From Lysinibacillus sp. B2A1 (GTDB lineage Bacteria; Bacillota; Bacilli; Bacillales_A; Planococcaceae), in contig CP027224.1 of NCBI GenBank assembly GCA_002973635.1, positions 2,056,501 to 2,120,500 of the forward strand: 64,000 nucleotides of DNA, in the 5' to 3' direction. The position numbers and the translations under genes are program-made. Shown here in pieces: positions 1-8,684 of the stretch (position 1 is the first letter of the stretch; every line of letters begins with the position of its first letter). The notes under the pieces are model-generated. The model was given only the letters and a program-made list of their open reading frames with translations. It made no database searches and had not been told where the DNA came from.

Positions 1-612
1 AAGCACTTTGCACCTAATAGTATCGTTCTTGTATTGAGTAACCCTGTTGATGCGATGACATATGTCTGTTATAAAGAAACAGGCTTCCCCAAAAATCGAA
101 TCATTGGTCAGTCAGGCGTATTAGATACGGCACGTTTCAACACTTTTGTGGCTCAGGAGCTTCATATTGCCCCAGAGGATGTTTCAGGCTTCGTATTAGG
201 TGGACATGGTGATGAAATGGTGCCATTAATTCGCTATTCCTATGCTGGTGGTATTCCATTAGAAAAGCTAATTCCACAAGAAAGGCTACAGCAAATCGTG
301 GAACGCACACGTAAAGGTGGCGGAGAAATCGTTGGGTTGCTAGGGAATGGTAGTGCTTATTATGCACCAGCAGCTGCATGTGCACAGATGGTCGAAATCA
401 TTATGAAGGATCAACGTAAAATAATTCCGTCAATTGCTCTTTTAGAAGGAGAGTATGGGTACTCCGATTTATTTTTAGGGGTACCGACAATATTAGGTGG
501 CAATGGCATTGAATCTGTCATTGAATTACACTTAACAAATGAAGAAAAAACAGCGCTCGATCAATCAGCAGAGGCTGTAAAGCAAGTATTAACCATCTGT
601 CAAAACATTTAA
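1..612 (+). CDS. mdh: Malate dehydrogenase, 3' part (5' end outside window)
   Basis: The frame is open from the first base and runs to TAA at 610-612, so the N-terminal NAD-binding half is cut off by the window edge. The visible part carries the catalytic-His segment [14 protein letters not shown], then YAGGIPLE and the [23 protein letters not shown] block typical of LDH-like bacterial malate dehydrogenases. The enzyme reversibly oxidises malate to oxaloacetate with NAD in the TCA cycle. Family assignment is secure. MDH rather than LDH is chosen because the GHGDEMVPL and GGGEIVxLLGNGSA wording matches Bacillus Mdh; the substrate-deciding Arg/Gln loop is not visible. Confidence 0.9.
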   Translation, partial: KHFAPNSIVLVLSNPVDAMTYVCYKETGFPKNRIIGQSGVLDTARFNTFVAQELHIAPEDVSGFVLGGHGDEMVPLIRYSYAGGIPLEKLIPQERLQQIVERTRKGGGEIVGLLGNGSAYYAPAAACAQMVEIIMKDQRKIIPSIALLEGEYGYSDLFLGVPTILGGNGIESVIELHLTNEEKTALDQSAEAVKQVLTICQNI

Positions 613-765
613 TAAGGGAGGTCAGAGACCCTATTAAATGCTACCTTATGGATATATAGATCCCCAATATATATCGATAATAAATTTTCATGCTAAAATG
701 TTTGATTGGAAACCGAACATTACACTTGAAAGCTAGTAAAATTTCCCCGAATTTATATAGAATAG

Positions 766-814
766 GAAGCTCTCTTTGATCGTTGAAAACGATGAGGAGA
801 GCTTCTTTTGTTTT
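766..814 (+). terminator. Intrinsic terminator downstream of mdh
   Basis: The arms GAAGCTCTC (766-774) and GAGAGCTTC (797-805) are perfectly complementary, enclose a second small stem (ATCGT/ACGAT) and are followed by TTTTGTTTT. It lies about 150 bases after the mdh stop. The rest of the 613-926 gap shows no supportable gene. Confidence 0.65.
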
Positions 815-926
815 GGATGGAATTGCTAAAATAATCGATAGAAAAAGCAAAGTGACGGATAGAATCATTAAAATGATGGATAAAACGTTCTTAATCAGAT
901 GACATTGCCAGTCACATAAATCTTGA

Positions 927-957
927 TTGACTTTGCCCTAAGGGGAAGGTGTATAAA
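927..957 (+). promoter_or_regulatory. MerR-type promoter with 19-bp spacer
   Basis: TTGACT (927-932) and TATAAA (952-957) are separated by exactly 19 bases, and the spacer carries the imperfect dyad CCCTAAGGGG. Over-long 19-20 bp spacers with the operator between -35 and -10 are the hallmark of promoters activated by DNA distortion by MerR proteins. The MerR gene starts 21 bases further on, so autoregulation is inferred. Confidence 0.75.
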
Positions 958-978
958 TGAATGGAGTGAGGTGATGTT

Positions 979-1806
979 GTGCTGTCAATTGGGGAATTTT
1001 CAAAAATATGTGGTGTTTCTACAAAAACTCTTCGATATTACGATGAGATTGGATTGATTAAACCAGATGGGATTAACGCTGAAAATGGGTATAGATATTA
1101 TTCGATTAGGCAATTAAAAAGAATGCTTTTTATCAACCGATTGAAATCCTATCATTTTTCACTAGAAGAAATTAAAACGATTTTGGAGTTAGAAGAGGAT
1201 CAGTCTGAAGAAAAGCTTTGTACTGCTCTTCATCGCAAAAAACATGAAATACAGGAAAAGCTAAAGTCGTTTGAATATCTTTTACACCAATTAAATCATG
1301 ATATTTCAGATTTAGAAAAGGGTGTACCTATCATGTCATATCTTGATGATATTGAAGTACAGCTAGTAGAAACAAAGCCAATGAACATCTTATCTAAGCG
1401 GCTAATGATGAGAAGTGATGATTACGAAGTTGGATATGTGAGGTATTTTAATGAGCTATATGAAAAGATAGCGACAGAGAAGCTTACATTACTTGGTAAG
1501 CCAATGACGATTTATCATAGTCCTGATTATAATCCTGTGGGCAATGATACAGAGTTTGCTATTCCGATTAAAGAGGTTGTAAGTGGGGCGAGAGATTTGC
1601 CAGGTGGACTTTGTGCCAAATCAATCTTAAAGGGGGCTTATCCAGAATTAACTTCTGTATATGCTAATTTGATGAAGTGGATGGATCATGAGGGCTATGA
1701 ATTGATATTGCCACCATATGAAATATATATCACAGACCCAAATCAAACAAAGAATTCTGAGAATTATGTGACAGAGGTGTATTTTCCTATAAAGAAAAAA
1801 TACTAG
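979..1806 (+). CDS. MerR-family regulator with GyrI-like effector domain (BmrR type)
   Basis: 275 residues. The N-terminal winged helix reads SIGEFSKICGVSTKTLRYYDEIGLI and is followed by a MerR dimerisation coiled coil (about residues 75-115). The C-terminal half (about 120-275, with FAIPI and EVYFPI) resembles the GyrI-like/AraC effector-binding domain of BmrR, which binds lipophilic cations or other small molecules. GTG start is preceded by GGAGTGAGGTGAT. A MerR-type 19-bp-spacer promoter lies directly upstream, and a serine hydrolase gene follows after 9 bases, so the pair probably forms an autoregulated operon. The ligand is unknown. Confidence 0.85.
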   Translation: MLSIGEFSKICGVSTKTLRYYDEIGLIKPDGINAENGYRYYSIRQLKRMLFINRLKSYHFSLEEIKTILELEEDQSEEKLCTALHRKKHEIQEKLKSFEYLLHQLNHDISDLEKGVPIMSYLDDIEVQLVETKPMNILSKRLMMRSDDYEVGYVRYFNELYEKIATEKLTLLGKPMTIYHSPDYNPVGNDTEFAIPIKEVVSGARDLPGGLCAKSILKGAYPELTSVYANLMKWMDHEGYELILPPYEIYITDPNQTKNSENYVTEVYFPIKKKY

Positions 1807-1815
1807 GAGGTTCCT

Positions 1816-2820
1816 ATGCAAACAACTATTAATTGGCAAGAAACAAAGCCAGAAATCGTCAGAATGAATAGTGAAAAGCTTTTAAAGCTTGAATCGACAA
1901 TTAAAAGTGACTATAGCAATATAAATGGTCTTGTAATTGTTAGAGATGGCTATTTAGTCTTTGAAAAGTATTTTAATGATAAAGGGCAAGATGATGTCCA
2001 GCATGTAGCATCTGTTACAAAAAGCGTTATATCTGCACTTATCGGTATTGCAATCGAGGCAGGATATATTCAAAGCGTTGAACAGAAGGTGCTGGATTTT
2101 TTCCCTGAATATAATGCTGTAGAACCGTACAAACAACAGATTACGATTCGCCATCTTCTAACTATGACAGTACCATATCCGTTTGAGGACTGGCATGAGC
2201 CACTTGATGTTCTATGCCAACAACAGGATTGGGTAAAGTATACGCTTGATATAATGGGGGAAAATGGAGATTTGGGAATTTTTAAATACTCTTCAGCAGG
2301 AGCCCATTTACTATCAGCCATTCTAACTCAAAGTACTGGTAAGAGCGCTCGAGCGTTTGCAAATGAGCATTTATTTAAACCTCTTGGTATAAAAGAAATT
2401 CCCAACTACTCAATGAATGCCTATGAGTTTGAGGATTTATTCGGAAAAAGCGTGAAAGGTTGGGTGCATGATCCAAACGGTATTTCTACAGGAGGGTGGG
2501 GGCTAACCCTTACAACACGAGATATGGCACGTTTTGGTTATCTTTATCTAAACAATGGCACTTGGGGGAATAACGGCATTCTTTCTGAAAATTGGATAAC
2601 AGAATCAACAAAGTGGAACCAAAATAATTACGGCTATTTATGGTGGCTAAGAGAGGAAGCTGACATCTTTACTTATTCTGCAATGGGGGATGGAGGTAAT
2701 ATAATTTGTTGTATACCTAAGCTGAAGGTGGTGGTCGCCATTGCATCAGAATTTATGTTGCAGCCAAAGGATAGATGGAACTTTATTAAAGAGCATATAC
2801 TTCCTATGATGCATGATTAA
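1816..2820 (+). CDS. Serine hydrolase of the beta-lactamase / class C PBP family
   Basis: 334 residues. S66-V-T-K69 matches the catalytic SxxK motif and Y158-S-S matches the YxN/S motif; a GDGGN stretch near the C-terminus stands where the KTG/HxG motif is expected. Such proteins are serine esterases, D-amino-acid peptidases or amide hydrolases rather than true beta-lactamases. There is no signal peptide, so it is predicted to be cytoplasmic, unlike most penicillin-binding relatives. It follows the MerR gene by 9 bases with AGGAGGTTCCT before the ATG, suggesting inducible expression by that regulator. The substrate is not predictable. Confidence 0.82.
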   Translation: MQTTINWQETKPEIVRMNSEKLLKLESTIKSDYSNINGLVIVRDGYLVFEKYFNDKGQDDVQHVASVTKSVISALIGIAIEAGYIQSVEQKVLDFFPEYNAVEPYKQQITIRHLLTMTVPYPFEDWHEPLDVLCQQQDWVKYTLDIMGENGDLGIFKYSSAGAHLLSAILTQSTGKSARAFANEHLFKPLGIKEIPNYSMNAYEFEDLFGKSVKGWVHDPNGISTGGWGLTLTTRDMARFGYLYLNNGTWGNNGILSENWITESTKWNQNNYGYLWWLREEADIFTYSAMGDGGNIICCIPKLKVVVAIASEFMLQPKDRWNFIKEHILPMMHD

Positions 2821-2836
2821 TTGATTAACATTTCAA

Positions 2837-2866
2837 TAAAGCCCTTTCTGTTAGGGCTTTTTATAA
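2837..2866 (+). terminator. Intrinsic terminator after serine hydrolase
   Basis: AAAGCCCT and AGGGCTTTTT enclose a 7-base loop followed by a T-rich run. Confidence 0.75.
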
Positions 2867-2976
2867 TGGCAAATAAGTTTTTAATTTAATAGTTTCTTAT
2901 ACCTCCACAAAGTCCACAATATACAAAATTTTCGAAAATATGATAAACTTATAGCGTGAAAAAGGAGGATGATAGC

Positions 2977-4473
2977 ATGACTGTACAACAATTTACAGAC
3001 TATGTGAAAAAAATGAAGCATTATGAGGAAGCACTGAATGTGATTTATTGGGATATGCGTACAGGTGCGCCCAAAAAAGGATTGGCTCAACGCTCAGAGG
3101 TAGTTGGAACATTATCAGCCTCCTTATTTGATATGCAAACTAGTGAGGAATTAGGAGAGTTATTAAATACACTAGAATCTAAAAAGGCAGATCTTGATTA
3201 TGTAACCCTTCGTTTAGTGGAGGAGGTACGTAAAAATTACGATCAAAATAAGAAAATACCACCAAATGAATATAAAGAATACGTTATTCTACAATCTAAA
3301 GCAGAAACAGCTTGGGAGGAAGCGAAGGCAACCGATAATTTCGCTTTATTTCTACCTTATTTAGAACAAATCATAAGCTGTCAGAAGAAATTTATTGACT
3401 ATTGGGGCATAAAAAACGGCTCTCCATATAATACCCTTCTAGATTTATTTGAACCTGATATGACAACAGATGTGCTAGATAATGTCTTTGGTGAATTACG
3501 TGAAACAATTGTGTCACTTGTACAAAGAATCGGAGCTTCACCCAATAAACCAGAGACAAGCGTATTATTTAAGCATTTCCCTCGTGAGTCACAGCGTGCA
3601 CTATCACTAGAAATGCTAGCACAGCTTGGCTATGATTTTGATGCAGGACGTTTAGATGAAAGTGTACATCCATTTATGATTGGCTTAAATCACGGTGATA
3701 ATCGTATTACTACAAAATATGATGAAAACGATTTCCGCTCTGCGATTTTTGGAACAATTCATGAGTGTGGTCATGCGATGTATGAGCAAAATATCGATGA
3801 AAAGCTAGATGGTTTACCGTTAGCAACGGGTACATCAATGGGAATCCATGAATCCCAATCGTTATTTTATGAAAACTTTGTCGGTAGAAATGAAAAGTTT
3901 TGGGAGCATAACTACGAGCGACTACAGCACTTTTCACCAGCACAGTTTGAAGATGTGGCATTAGCTGATTTCCTTCGTGCCATTAATATGGTGGAGCCTT
4001 CCTTTATTCGCATTGAAGCGGATGAACTGACATATCCATTACATATTATGATTCGTTATGAAATCGAACGTGATTTATTTAATGGCAATTTGCAGGCGAA
4101 AGATCTACCGCAAATATGGAATGATAAGTACGAGGAGTATTTAGGTATCCGACCTGTAACCGATGCACAGGGGGTATTACAAGATATGCATTGGTCTGGA
4201 GGCATGTTTGGTTATTTCCCATCCTATGCTTTAGGGATGATTTATGCTGCACAATGGAAGCATGCCATGGATAAAGATATTCCAAACTTTGATGAGCTAC
4301 TGGAAAAGGGGGAGCTCATCCCGATTCGAGAATGGCTTACAGACAAGGTCCATCAATATGGTGCTTTGAAAAAGCCGTTTGAATTACTGCAAGAGGCGAC
4401 AGGAGAGGCCTTAAATGCGAACTATTTAGCAAACTATCTACAAGACAAGTACACAAAATTATATAATCTTTAA
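2977..4473 (+). CDS. M32 family metallocarboxypeptidase (carboxypeptidase Taq)
   Basis: 498 residues from the ATG at 2977. An in-frame GTG at 2956 is rejected because AAAGGAGG (about 2961-2967) lies inside that extension and is spaced correctly for 2977. H262-E-C-G-H266 is the HExxH zinc site of family M32, followed by the family blocks GLPLATGTSMGIHESQS and IRYEIERDLFNG. The enzyme removes C-terminal amino acids from peptides in the cytoplasm with broad specificity. Length is normal for the family. The gene is monocistronic, with a terminator immediately downstream. Confidence 0.93.
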   Translation: MTVQQFTDYVKKMKHYEEALNVIYWDMRTGAPKKGLAQRSEVVGTLSASLFDMQTSEELGELLNTLESKKADLDYVTLRLVEEVRKNYDQNKKIPPNEYKEYVILQSKAETAWEEAKATDNFALFLPYLEQIISCQKKFIDYWGIKNGSPYNTLLDLFEPDMTTDVLDNVFGELRETIVSLVQRIGASPNKPETSVLFKHFPRESQRALSLEMLAQLGYDFDAGRLDESVHPFMIGLNHGDNRITTKYDENDFRSAIFGTIHECGHAMYEQNIDEKLDGLPLATGTSMGIHESQSLFYENFVGRNEKFWEHNYERLQHFSPAQFEDVALADFLRAINMVEPSFIRIEADELTYPLHIMIRYEIERDLFNGNLQAKDLPQIWNDKYEEYLGIRPVTDAQGVLQDMHWSGGMFGYFPSYALGMIYAAQWKHAMDKDIPNFDELLEKGELIPIREWLTDKVHQYGALKKPFELLQEATGEALNANYLANYLQDKYTKLYNL

Positions 4474-4476
4474 AGA

Positions 4477-4516
4477 AAAAGCGATTTCTCTGAATTTGAG
4501 AAATCGCTTTTTTCTT
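4477..4516. terminator. Bidirectional terminator between convergent genes
   Basis: AAGCGATTTCTC (4479-4490) pairs perfectly with GAGAAATCGCTT (4498-4509). T-runs exist on both strands, so it can end both the carboxypeptidase and the oxidase transcripts. Confidence 0.85.
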
Positions 4517-6176
4517 ACCACAGCTGGTAGCCTTTTGAGCCTGGTGGTGAATTCGAAATAATATCGATAATTGGAACTGTGTAAGCAAATAAAATTAATG
4601 CGACTAAAATAACAAGCCATACTTTAAAGTTTTCTAAAATAGCTGGTGTTGGGCCACTATGTTCATGTACATCACCAACAGGGAATTCTTCCTCCCCCTT
4701 AGGTGCGAACCAAGCTAATTTAACCACAATATAAATAATCACTAGGATTGCGATAAAGAGAATAGTTCCGCCCACAGCCTGCGCAATTTGATAAGGAATC
4801 CAATCATAGGCTTGCGGAGCGCCGCCATATTCTGAGTAATCTGAGCGACGAGGAGCACCAATTAAACCTGCAATATGCATTGCTCCAGACATAATAGTCA
4901 TACCAACAGCCCATAAAATTCCTGCAAAATTACTTAAGTTATTTAACGATTTTGTGAGTGTGCGACCTGTTAAATGAGGTATTAGCCAAAAGGCAGCACT
5001 AAAATAAGTTAAAACAACAGCTGTTGCAATTGTTAAATGGAAATGTCCAGTCACCCAAATTGTATTATGAATTAATTGGTTCATTTGGTAGGATGCATTT
5101 ACTATACCACCTGCTCCCCCAGGAATAAATGACACCATACCGATAAATGGTACAAAGAAGCGAGCGTCCTTCCATGGTAATTTTTTAAACCAACCGAAAA
5201 GCCCTTTACCACCTAATTCACGACCACGTAATTCGAACATGGCAAACATAGAGAAGGCTGTCATTAAGGATGGTACGATTACCGCAAATGTTAAAACAAC
5301 TTGAATAAACTTCCACGTTCCATCAATACCTGGCTCTGTTAATTGGTGATGGATCCCAACTGGAACAGAGAAGATTAAAAATAACATAAATGAAAGACGT
5401 GCTAATGAATCTGAGAAAATTTTCCCACCAATTACTTTTGGAAGGATAACATACCAAATCATATAAGCTGGTAATAACCAGAAGTATACGAGAGCATGAC
5501 CGAAATACCAGAATAATGTACGTGATAATGCTACATCCACACGTTCGATAAAACCTAAAGACCATGGAAGTAGCTGGAATAGTACAGAAGCAGCGACACC
5601 TAATGTTGCTACGAACCACATTAAATTATTTACAACAACCATAAATGATAATAATGGGCTACGTTGTCCGCTTCCTTTATTTTCTTTCCGCCATTGTGCG
5701 TATCGTAAAATTTGACCTGCGCCGCCAACCCAAGAACCAACCACGACTAATGTTAGGCCAAGATAGAAAATCCAATGAGCTTTTAATGGAGCATAAAATG
5801 TATATAAAACAGTTGCTTTGTTCAGTAAAACCATTGCAGCAGCAGCGGCTGTGCCAATCGTCATTAACCAGAATCCAATCCAGCCTAAACGACGTTGACT
5901 AGCTGAAAAAGTTCCTGAAGTACGACTAACACTAGCAATCTGGAAACCGTAGATAAAGAATGTTGTTAAAATAAGACCAAGTAATACACCATGTACAGTT
6001 AAAATTTGATAATAACCTATGCCTGCTGGCAATGTAAATTGACCAGAGCGTACGAAAACCTGTAATAATCCCGCAAGACCACCTAATAACAATGCGATAA
6101 ATGCCACATAAATATGTGCCATTGCTAGCTTCGCATCACGACGATCCACCTTTGTCAAATTATTATTTAGACTCAT
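4515..6176 (-). CDS. cbaA: ba3-type cytochrome c oxidase subunit I
   Basis: 553 residues with many membrane segments. Metal-site signatures are TVHGVLLGL for the first haem ligand, YFGHALVYFWLLPAYMIWY (CuB His and the ba3-type replacement of the usual HPEVY text), the HH pair before QLTEPG, and WVTGHFHLTIATAVVLTYF near the C-terminal haem ligands. This is the catalytic subunit that reduces oxygen to water and pumps protons. The start overlaps the end of subunit II by 14 bases, indicating translational coupling. Canonical A-type subunit I motifs are absent, supporting the ba3/B-type class. Confidence 0.92.
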   Translation of the reverse strand: MSLNNNLTKVDRRDAKLAMAHIYVAFIALLLGGLAGLLQVFVRSGQFTLPAGIGYYQILTVHGVLLGLILTTFFIYGFQIASVSRTSGTFSASQRRLGWIGFWLMTIGTAAAAAMVLLNKATVLYTFYAPLKAHWIFYLGLTLVVVGSWVGGAGQILRYAQWRKENKGSGQRSPLLSFMVVVNNLMWFVATLGVAASVLFQLLPWSLGFIERVDVALSRTLFWYFGHALVYFWLLPAYMIWYVILPKVIGGKIFSDSLARLSFMLFLIFSVPVGIHHQLTEPGIDGTWKFIQVVLTFAVIVPSLMTAFSMFAMFELRGRELGGKGLFGWFKKLPWKDARFFVPFIGMVSFIPGGAGGIVNASYQMNQLIHNTIWVTGHFHLTIATAVVLTYFSAAFWLIPHLTGRTLTKSLNNLSNFAGILWAVGMTIMSGAMHIAGLIGAPRRSDYSEYGGAPQAYDWIPYQIAQAVGGTILFIAILVIIYIVVKLAWFAPKGEEEFPVGDVHEHSGPTPAILENFKVWLVILVALILFAYTVPIIDIISNSPPGSKGYQLW

Positions 6177-6654
6177 TTGGATCCACCACCTTTAGCATAG
6201 AGTGCATCATCGTATGTCCAGTACCACAATACTCATTACATACGATTAAAAACTCGCCTACTTCATTTACTTCTGTTACATATTCAGAAATGTAACCAGG
6301 CTCAAGCATCATGTTAATATTTGTACCTGCAACCTCAAAGCCGTGCATCACATCTTCACTTGTTGCGATAAACTTAACTTTTGCTCCGAGTGGAACTTCA
6401 ATGACAGGAGGATTGTAATAAAATGCAGAAGCTAAAACAACAACCTCATAATCCCAATCCTTACCTTCCACTTTATGAACGCCTGGATTATCAAATGGCG
6501 CAAATTCCTTTACCTTTTCATAATCTAGTGTTTTTTTACCATTGTTCGGATGTGAGCCTTGATGGAATGCACCGATGCCGAGAATAATAAGGAATGCTAC
6601 TAAAGTAGCAACTCCGAACACAAGCCAATACTTCTCATACTTATGTATGTGCAT
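6163..6654 (-). CDS. cbaB: ba3-type cytochrome c oxidase subunit II (CuA protein)
   Basis: 163 residues. One N-terminal membrane helix (about residues 13-32) is followed by a cupredoxin domain. The CuA site is visible as a His near residue 105 (DVMHGFEV) and the C-terminal CNEYCGTGHTMMHSM motif with two Cys, His and Met. It accepts electrons from cytochrome c on the outer face and passes them to subunit I. Shorter than A-type subunits II and without a fused cytochrome c domain, as usual for the ba3 class. It is the middle gene of a three-gene operon. Confidence 0.92.
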   Translation of the reverse strand: MHIHKYEKYWLVFGVATLVAFLIILGIGAFHQGSHPNNGKKTLDYEKVKEFAPFDNPGVHKVEGKDWDYEVVVLASAFYYNPPVIEVPLGAKVKFIATSEDVMHGFEVAGTNINMMLEPGYISEYVTEVNEVGEFLIVCNEYCGTGHTMMHSMLKVVDPNESK

Positions 6655-6678
6655 ATGTCTCTGTCCTTTCTTAGTAGA

Positions 6679-6801
6679 TTAAAAACGTCCGATGAACAAA
6701 TCGAAGCAGTACACCCAAAGCAAGATAATAATGATGCCTACTCCAAATACTGCATAGAGTGAACCTTTCAAATTCTCGTCGGATTTCTTTTTATTTGCCA
6801 T
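6679..6801 (-). CDS. Cytochrome c oxidase subunit IIa (small single-helix subunit)
   Basis: 40 codons, easily missed because of its size. The product begins MANKKKSDENLKGSLYAVFG, continues with one hydrophobic helix (VGIIIILLWVYCF) and ends GRF. This matches the small subunit IIa of ba3 oxidases, which supplies the helix missing from the short subunit II. AGCGGAGGAGGAGC precedes the ATG, and the stop lies 24 bases before subunit II. Operon position and topology make the assignment good; it is the first gene of the operon. Confidence 0.82.
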   Translation of the reverse strand: MANKKKSDENLKGSLYAVFGVGIIIILLWVYCFDLFIGRF

Positions 6802-6933
6802 TTCTGCTCCTCCTCCGCTTTTTATAGTGATCTTTCTTATTGCCATAATATAAAAATAAATCTTTTTTAGATGTGAAAAAAATCACACAATGGAGGGGAT
6901 TGTGTGAAAAAAGTGTGAAATATAAGCCTGGAT

Positions 6934-6971
6934 AAAAAAGAAGCTACCTCAAAAGTCATTGAGATAGCTTC
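6934..6971 (-). terminator. Intrinsic terminator for cheX (minus strand)
   Basis: GAAGCTACCTCAA (6940-6952) pairs with TTGAGATAGCTTC (6959-6971); on the minus strand the hairpin is followed by a T6 run. The remainder of 6802-7149 contains no gene that I can support. Confidence 0.65.
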
Positions 6972-7149
6972 AGGCATATAGAATCTGACGTTATTTTTAT
7001 CAAAATTACTTATTTTTCAAGAAATTTTACTAATCAAATATTCTTATGGGCCTTTAGTTGCCACTATTGCAAATCGCAGAACGAATTCATAAATGTCCGA
7101 AACAGTAGCATAGGATATATCATTTGGAGCAGTTGAAGATTCTCGAAAT

Positions 7150-7611
7150 CTATGCTTCTTCCTCAATTGTTAATAGAACTGTTAGTCCACCAACATTAGG
7201 AATTGTAACAGGGAGTACAAACGCTTTTTCAAATCCGTACAATTTTGTGTTCCCAACCATCACAGTTGGAGGCGTGATATCAATTTCTAAGCTTTCTTGT
7301 CCTACAGTTGTACATAAGTTACCTGCAATCATATTGCCAAATTCCCCTGTGAAGGATTCTAACATTTCGCCCTCAAGCGGCATTCCGAACATCGTATTAC
7401 CGATGCCACTAAATATTTCAGGAGAGGAATCAATGATGACACGGCCCTTTATATCTCCAATTAAGCCAATTAATACACCCATTTGCTGCTGTTGAAAAGG
7501 TTCCGAAATAATACTTGGTGTTTTCACTTCAATATCCATGGGTAGAATCGATTTTAAAGCATGAATTGTCCCGTTTAAAATAGTTTGAAAGTACTTCGAA
7601 TTACTCATCAT
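7150..7611 (-). CDS. cheX: CheX-family chemotaxis phosphatase-like protein
   Basis: 153 residues. The long helix segment ESFTGEFGNMIAGN contains E90-x-x-N93, the ExxN motif with which CheC/CheX phosphatases position water for attack on phospho-CheY. The surrounding GxxxLIGLxGDIKGRVxI text is also CheX-like, and the single ExxN copy fits CheX rather than CheC. It presumably speeds dephosphorylation of CheY-P. Monocistronic; two chemoreceptors occur elsewhere in the window, but no other flagellar or chemotaxis gene is adjacent. Either of two tandem ATGs could be used. Confidence 0.85.
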   Translation of the reverse strand: MMSNSKYFQTILNGTIHALKSILPMDIEVKTPSIISEPFQQQQMGVLIGLIGDIKGRVIIDSSPEIFSGIGNTMFGMPLEGEMLESFTGEFGNMIAGNLCTTVGQESLEIDITPPTVMVGNTKLYGFEKAFVLPVTIPNVGGLTVLLTIEEEA

Positions 7612-7676
7612 TACCGCATCCTTTTTCCGACTTTTCTACATCTTACCATGTTAAAAGGGTAAGATGAAAGTATGTC

Positions 7677-7725
7677 TTGACGAATTACAGGGAAATTTAT
7701 ATTATATTAATGAGAATGATTTTCA
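7677..7725 (+). promoter_or_regulatory. SigA-like promoter overlapped by a Fur box
   Basis: TTGACG (7677-7682), a 17-base spacer and TATTAT (7700-7705) form a good promoter. TGAGAATGATTTTCA (7711-7725) matches the 7-1-7 Fur consensus TGATAATNATTATCA at all but two of the defined positions and sits on the expected transcription start. This placement would block transcription when iron is plentiful. Confidence 0.7.
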
Positions 7726-7804
7726 AATTCAATCAATTAGTACTTTTTTCTTTTCAAAACGATGTTTTTAATCCAAAATCTTTATTTAAAAGGAGCGGTC
7801 AGCA

Positions 7805-7894
7805 ATGACTTTCGTATTTATTGGAGCTGCAGTGGTAATCTATATTGGAGTAGGAAAATACGTCATGAAACAGGCGACTGCACATTTAAAATAA
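7805..7894 (+). CDS. 29-residue single-helix membrane peptide, probably iron-regulated
   Basis: AAAAGGAGCGG lies 7-8 bases before an ATG that opens a 29-codon frame: MTFVFIGAAVVIYIGVGK followed by a basic amphipathic tail ending AHLK. One transmembrane helix fills residues 2-17. Promoter, Fur-like box, ribosome site, frame and terminator stand in perfect order with nothing else between them, so this is a designed transcription unit and not chance. I do not recognise the family. A role in membrane iron or haem physiology is inferred only from the Fur box. Confidence 0.6.
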   Translation: MTFVFIGAAVVIYIGVGKYVMKQATAHLK

Positions 7895-7914
7895 CAAAAT
7901 GATTTTATGCCATG

Positions 7915-7957
7915 AAGAGCATGCTTCTATTATTGAGAAGGCATGCTCTTTTTTTAT
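7915..7957 (+). terminator. Intrinsic terminator of the small membrane-peptide unit
   Basis: AGAGCATGCTTCT and AGAAGGCATGCTCT (one bulge) enclose a short loop and are followed by seven Ts. Confidence 0.85.
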
Positions 7958-8069
7958 GAAAAACTGATATTCTTTATTTATTTGTTAGAGCTTTGTGTTA
8001 CGCTCAAAGGGTGATATGAACTTGATTTCAGAAGTCACAGAAAAATTATGGACAATCGGGTGATGATAA

Positions 8070-8684
8070 ATGACAAAAATACTATTAACAGGATTTGTGC
8101 CATTTCTTGATTATAAAATTAATCCAACTCAGCAAATAGTGGAAAATTTAAATGGAGATAGGATAGATGGCTTTGAAATTGAAGGACGTGTGTTGTCTGT
8201 AGATTTTCAACAATCTGCTGAGCAATTGAAACAGTATATTGATGAAGTAAAGCCACAAATTATCATGTCTTTAGGATTAGCTGGTGGGCGTTTTAAAATT
8301 ACGCCAGAGCGAATTGCTATTAATGTAAAGGATGGTGAGGCAGATAATAACGGGTATGCACCAATTGATGAAAGTATTGATGAGAATGGCGCCGATGCCT
8401 ATTTTACAAATCTCTCCCTTCGCGATATGGTGAATCGTTTACAAAAAGAGGACTTCCCAGCAGAAATCTCAAATACAGCAGGTACCTACTTATGCAATAA
8501 TATTATGTATGAGGGCTTAGTTTACGCAAAGCAGAACGAAGGGGTTAGAGCTGGATTTATCCATATTCCTGCATCTTTTGAATTAGCAATCCAGCATGGC
8601 AAAATACCAGGTTGGAATATCCAGGATTTAACAACATGCATTAAGCTCTGTATAGAGGAGACAGTTCATGCAGCGAATAATTGA
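8070..8684 (+). CDS. pcp: Pyroglutamyl-peptidase I
   Basis: 204 residues, normal for peptidase family C15. The catalytic triad is visible as E80 in GGRFKITPERIAINVKD, C142 in SNTAGTYLCNNIMYEGL and H165 in GFIHIP. The enzyme removes N-terminal pyroglutamate from peptides in the cytoplasm, releasing 5-oxoproline. Genes for the ATP-dependent 5-oxoprolinase follow directly, so product and next substrate match. The next gene starts inside the last 17 bases of this one, indicating translational coupling. Confidence 0.94.
   Translation: MTKILLTGFVPFLDYKINPTQQIVENLNGDRIDGFEIEGRVLSVDFQQSAEQLKQYIDEVKPQIIMSLGLAGGRFKITPERIAINVKDGEADNNGYAPIDESIDENGADAYFTNLSLRDMVNRLQKEDFPAEISNTAGTYLCNNIMYEGLVYAKQNEGVRAGFIHIPASFELAIQHGKIPGWNIQDLTTCIKLCIEETVHAANN

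Noticed and set aside
641..868. 75-codon minus-strand frame after mdh.
   Set aside because: It runs through the mdh terminator hairpin, has no ribosome site and AT-driven composition.
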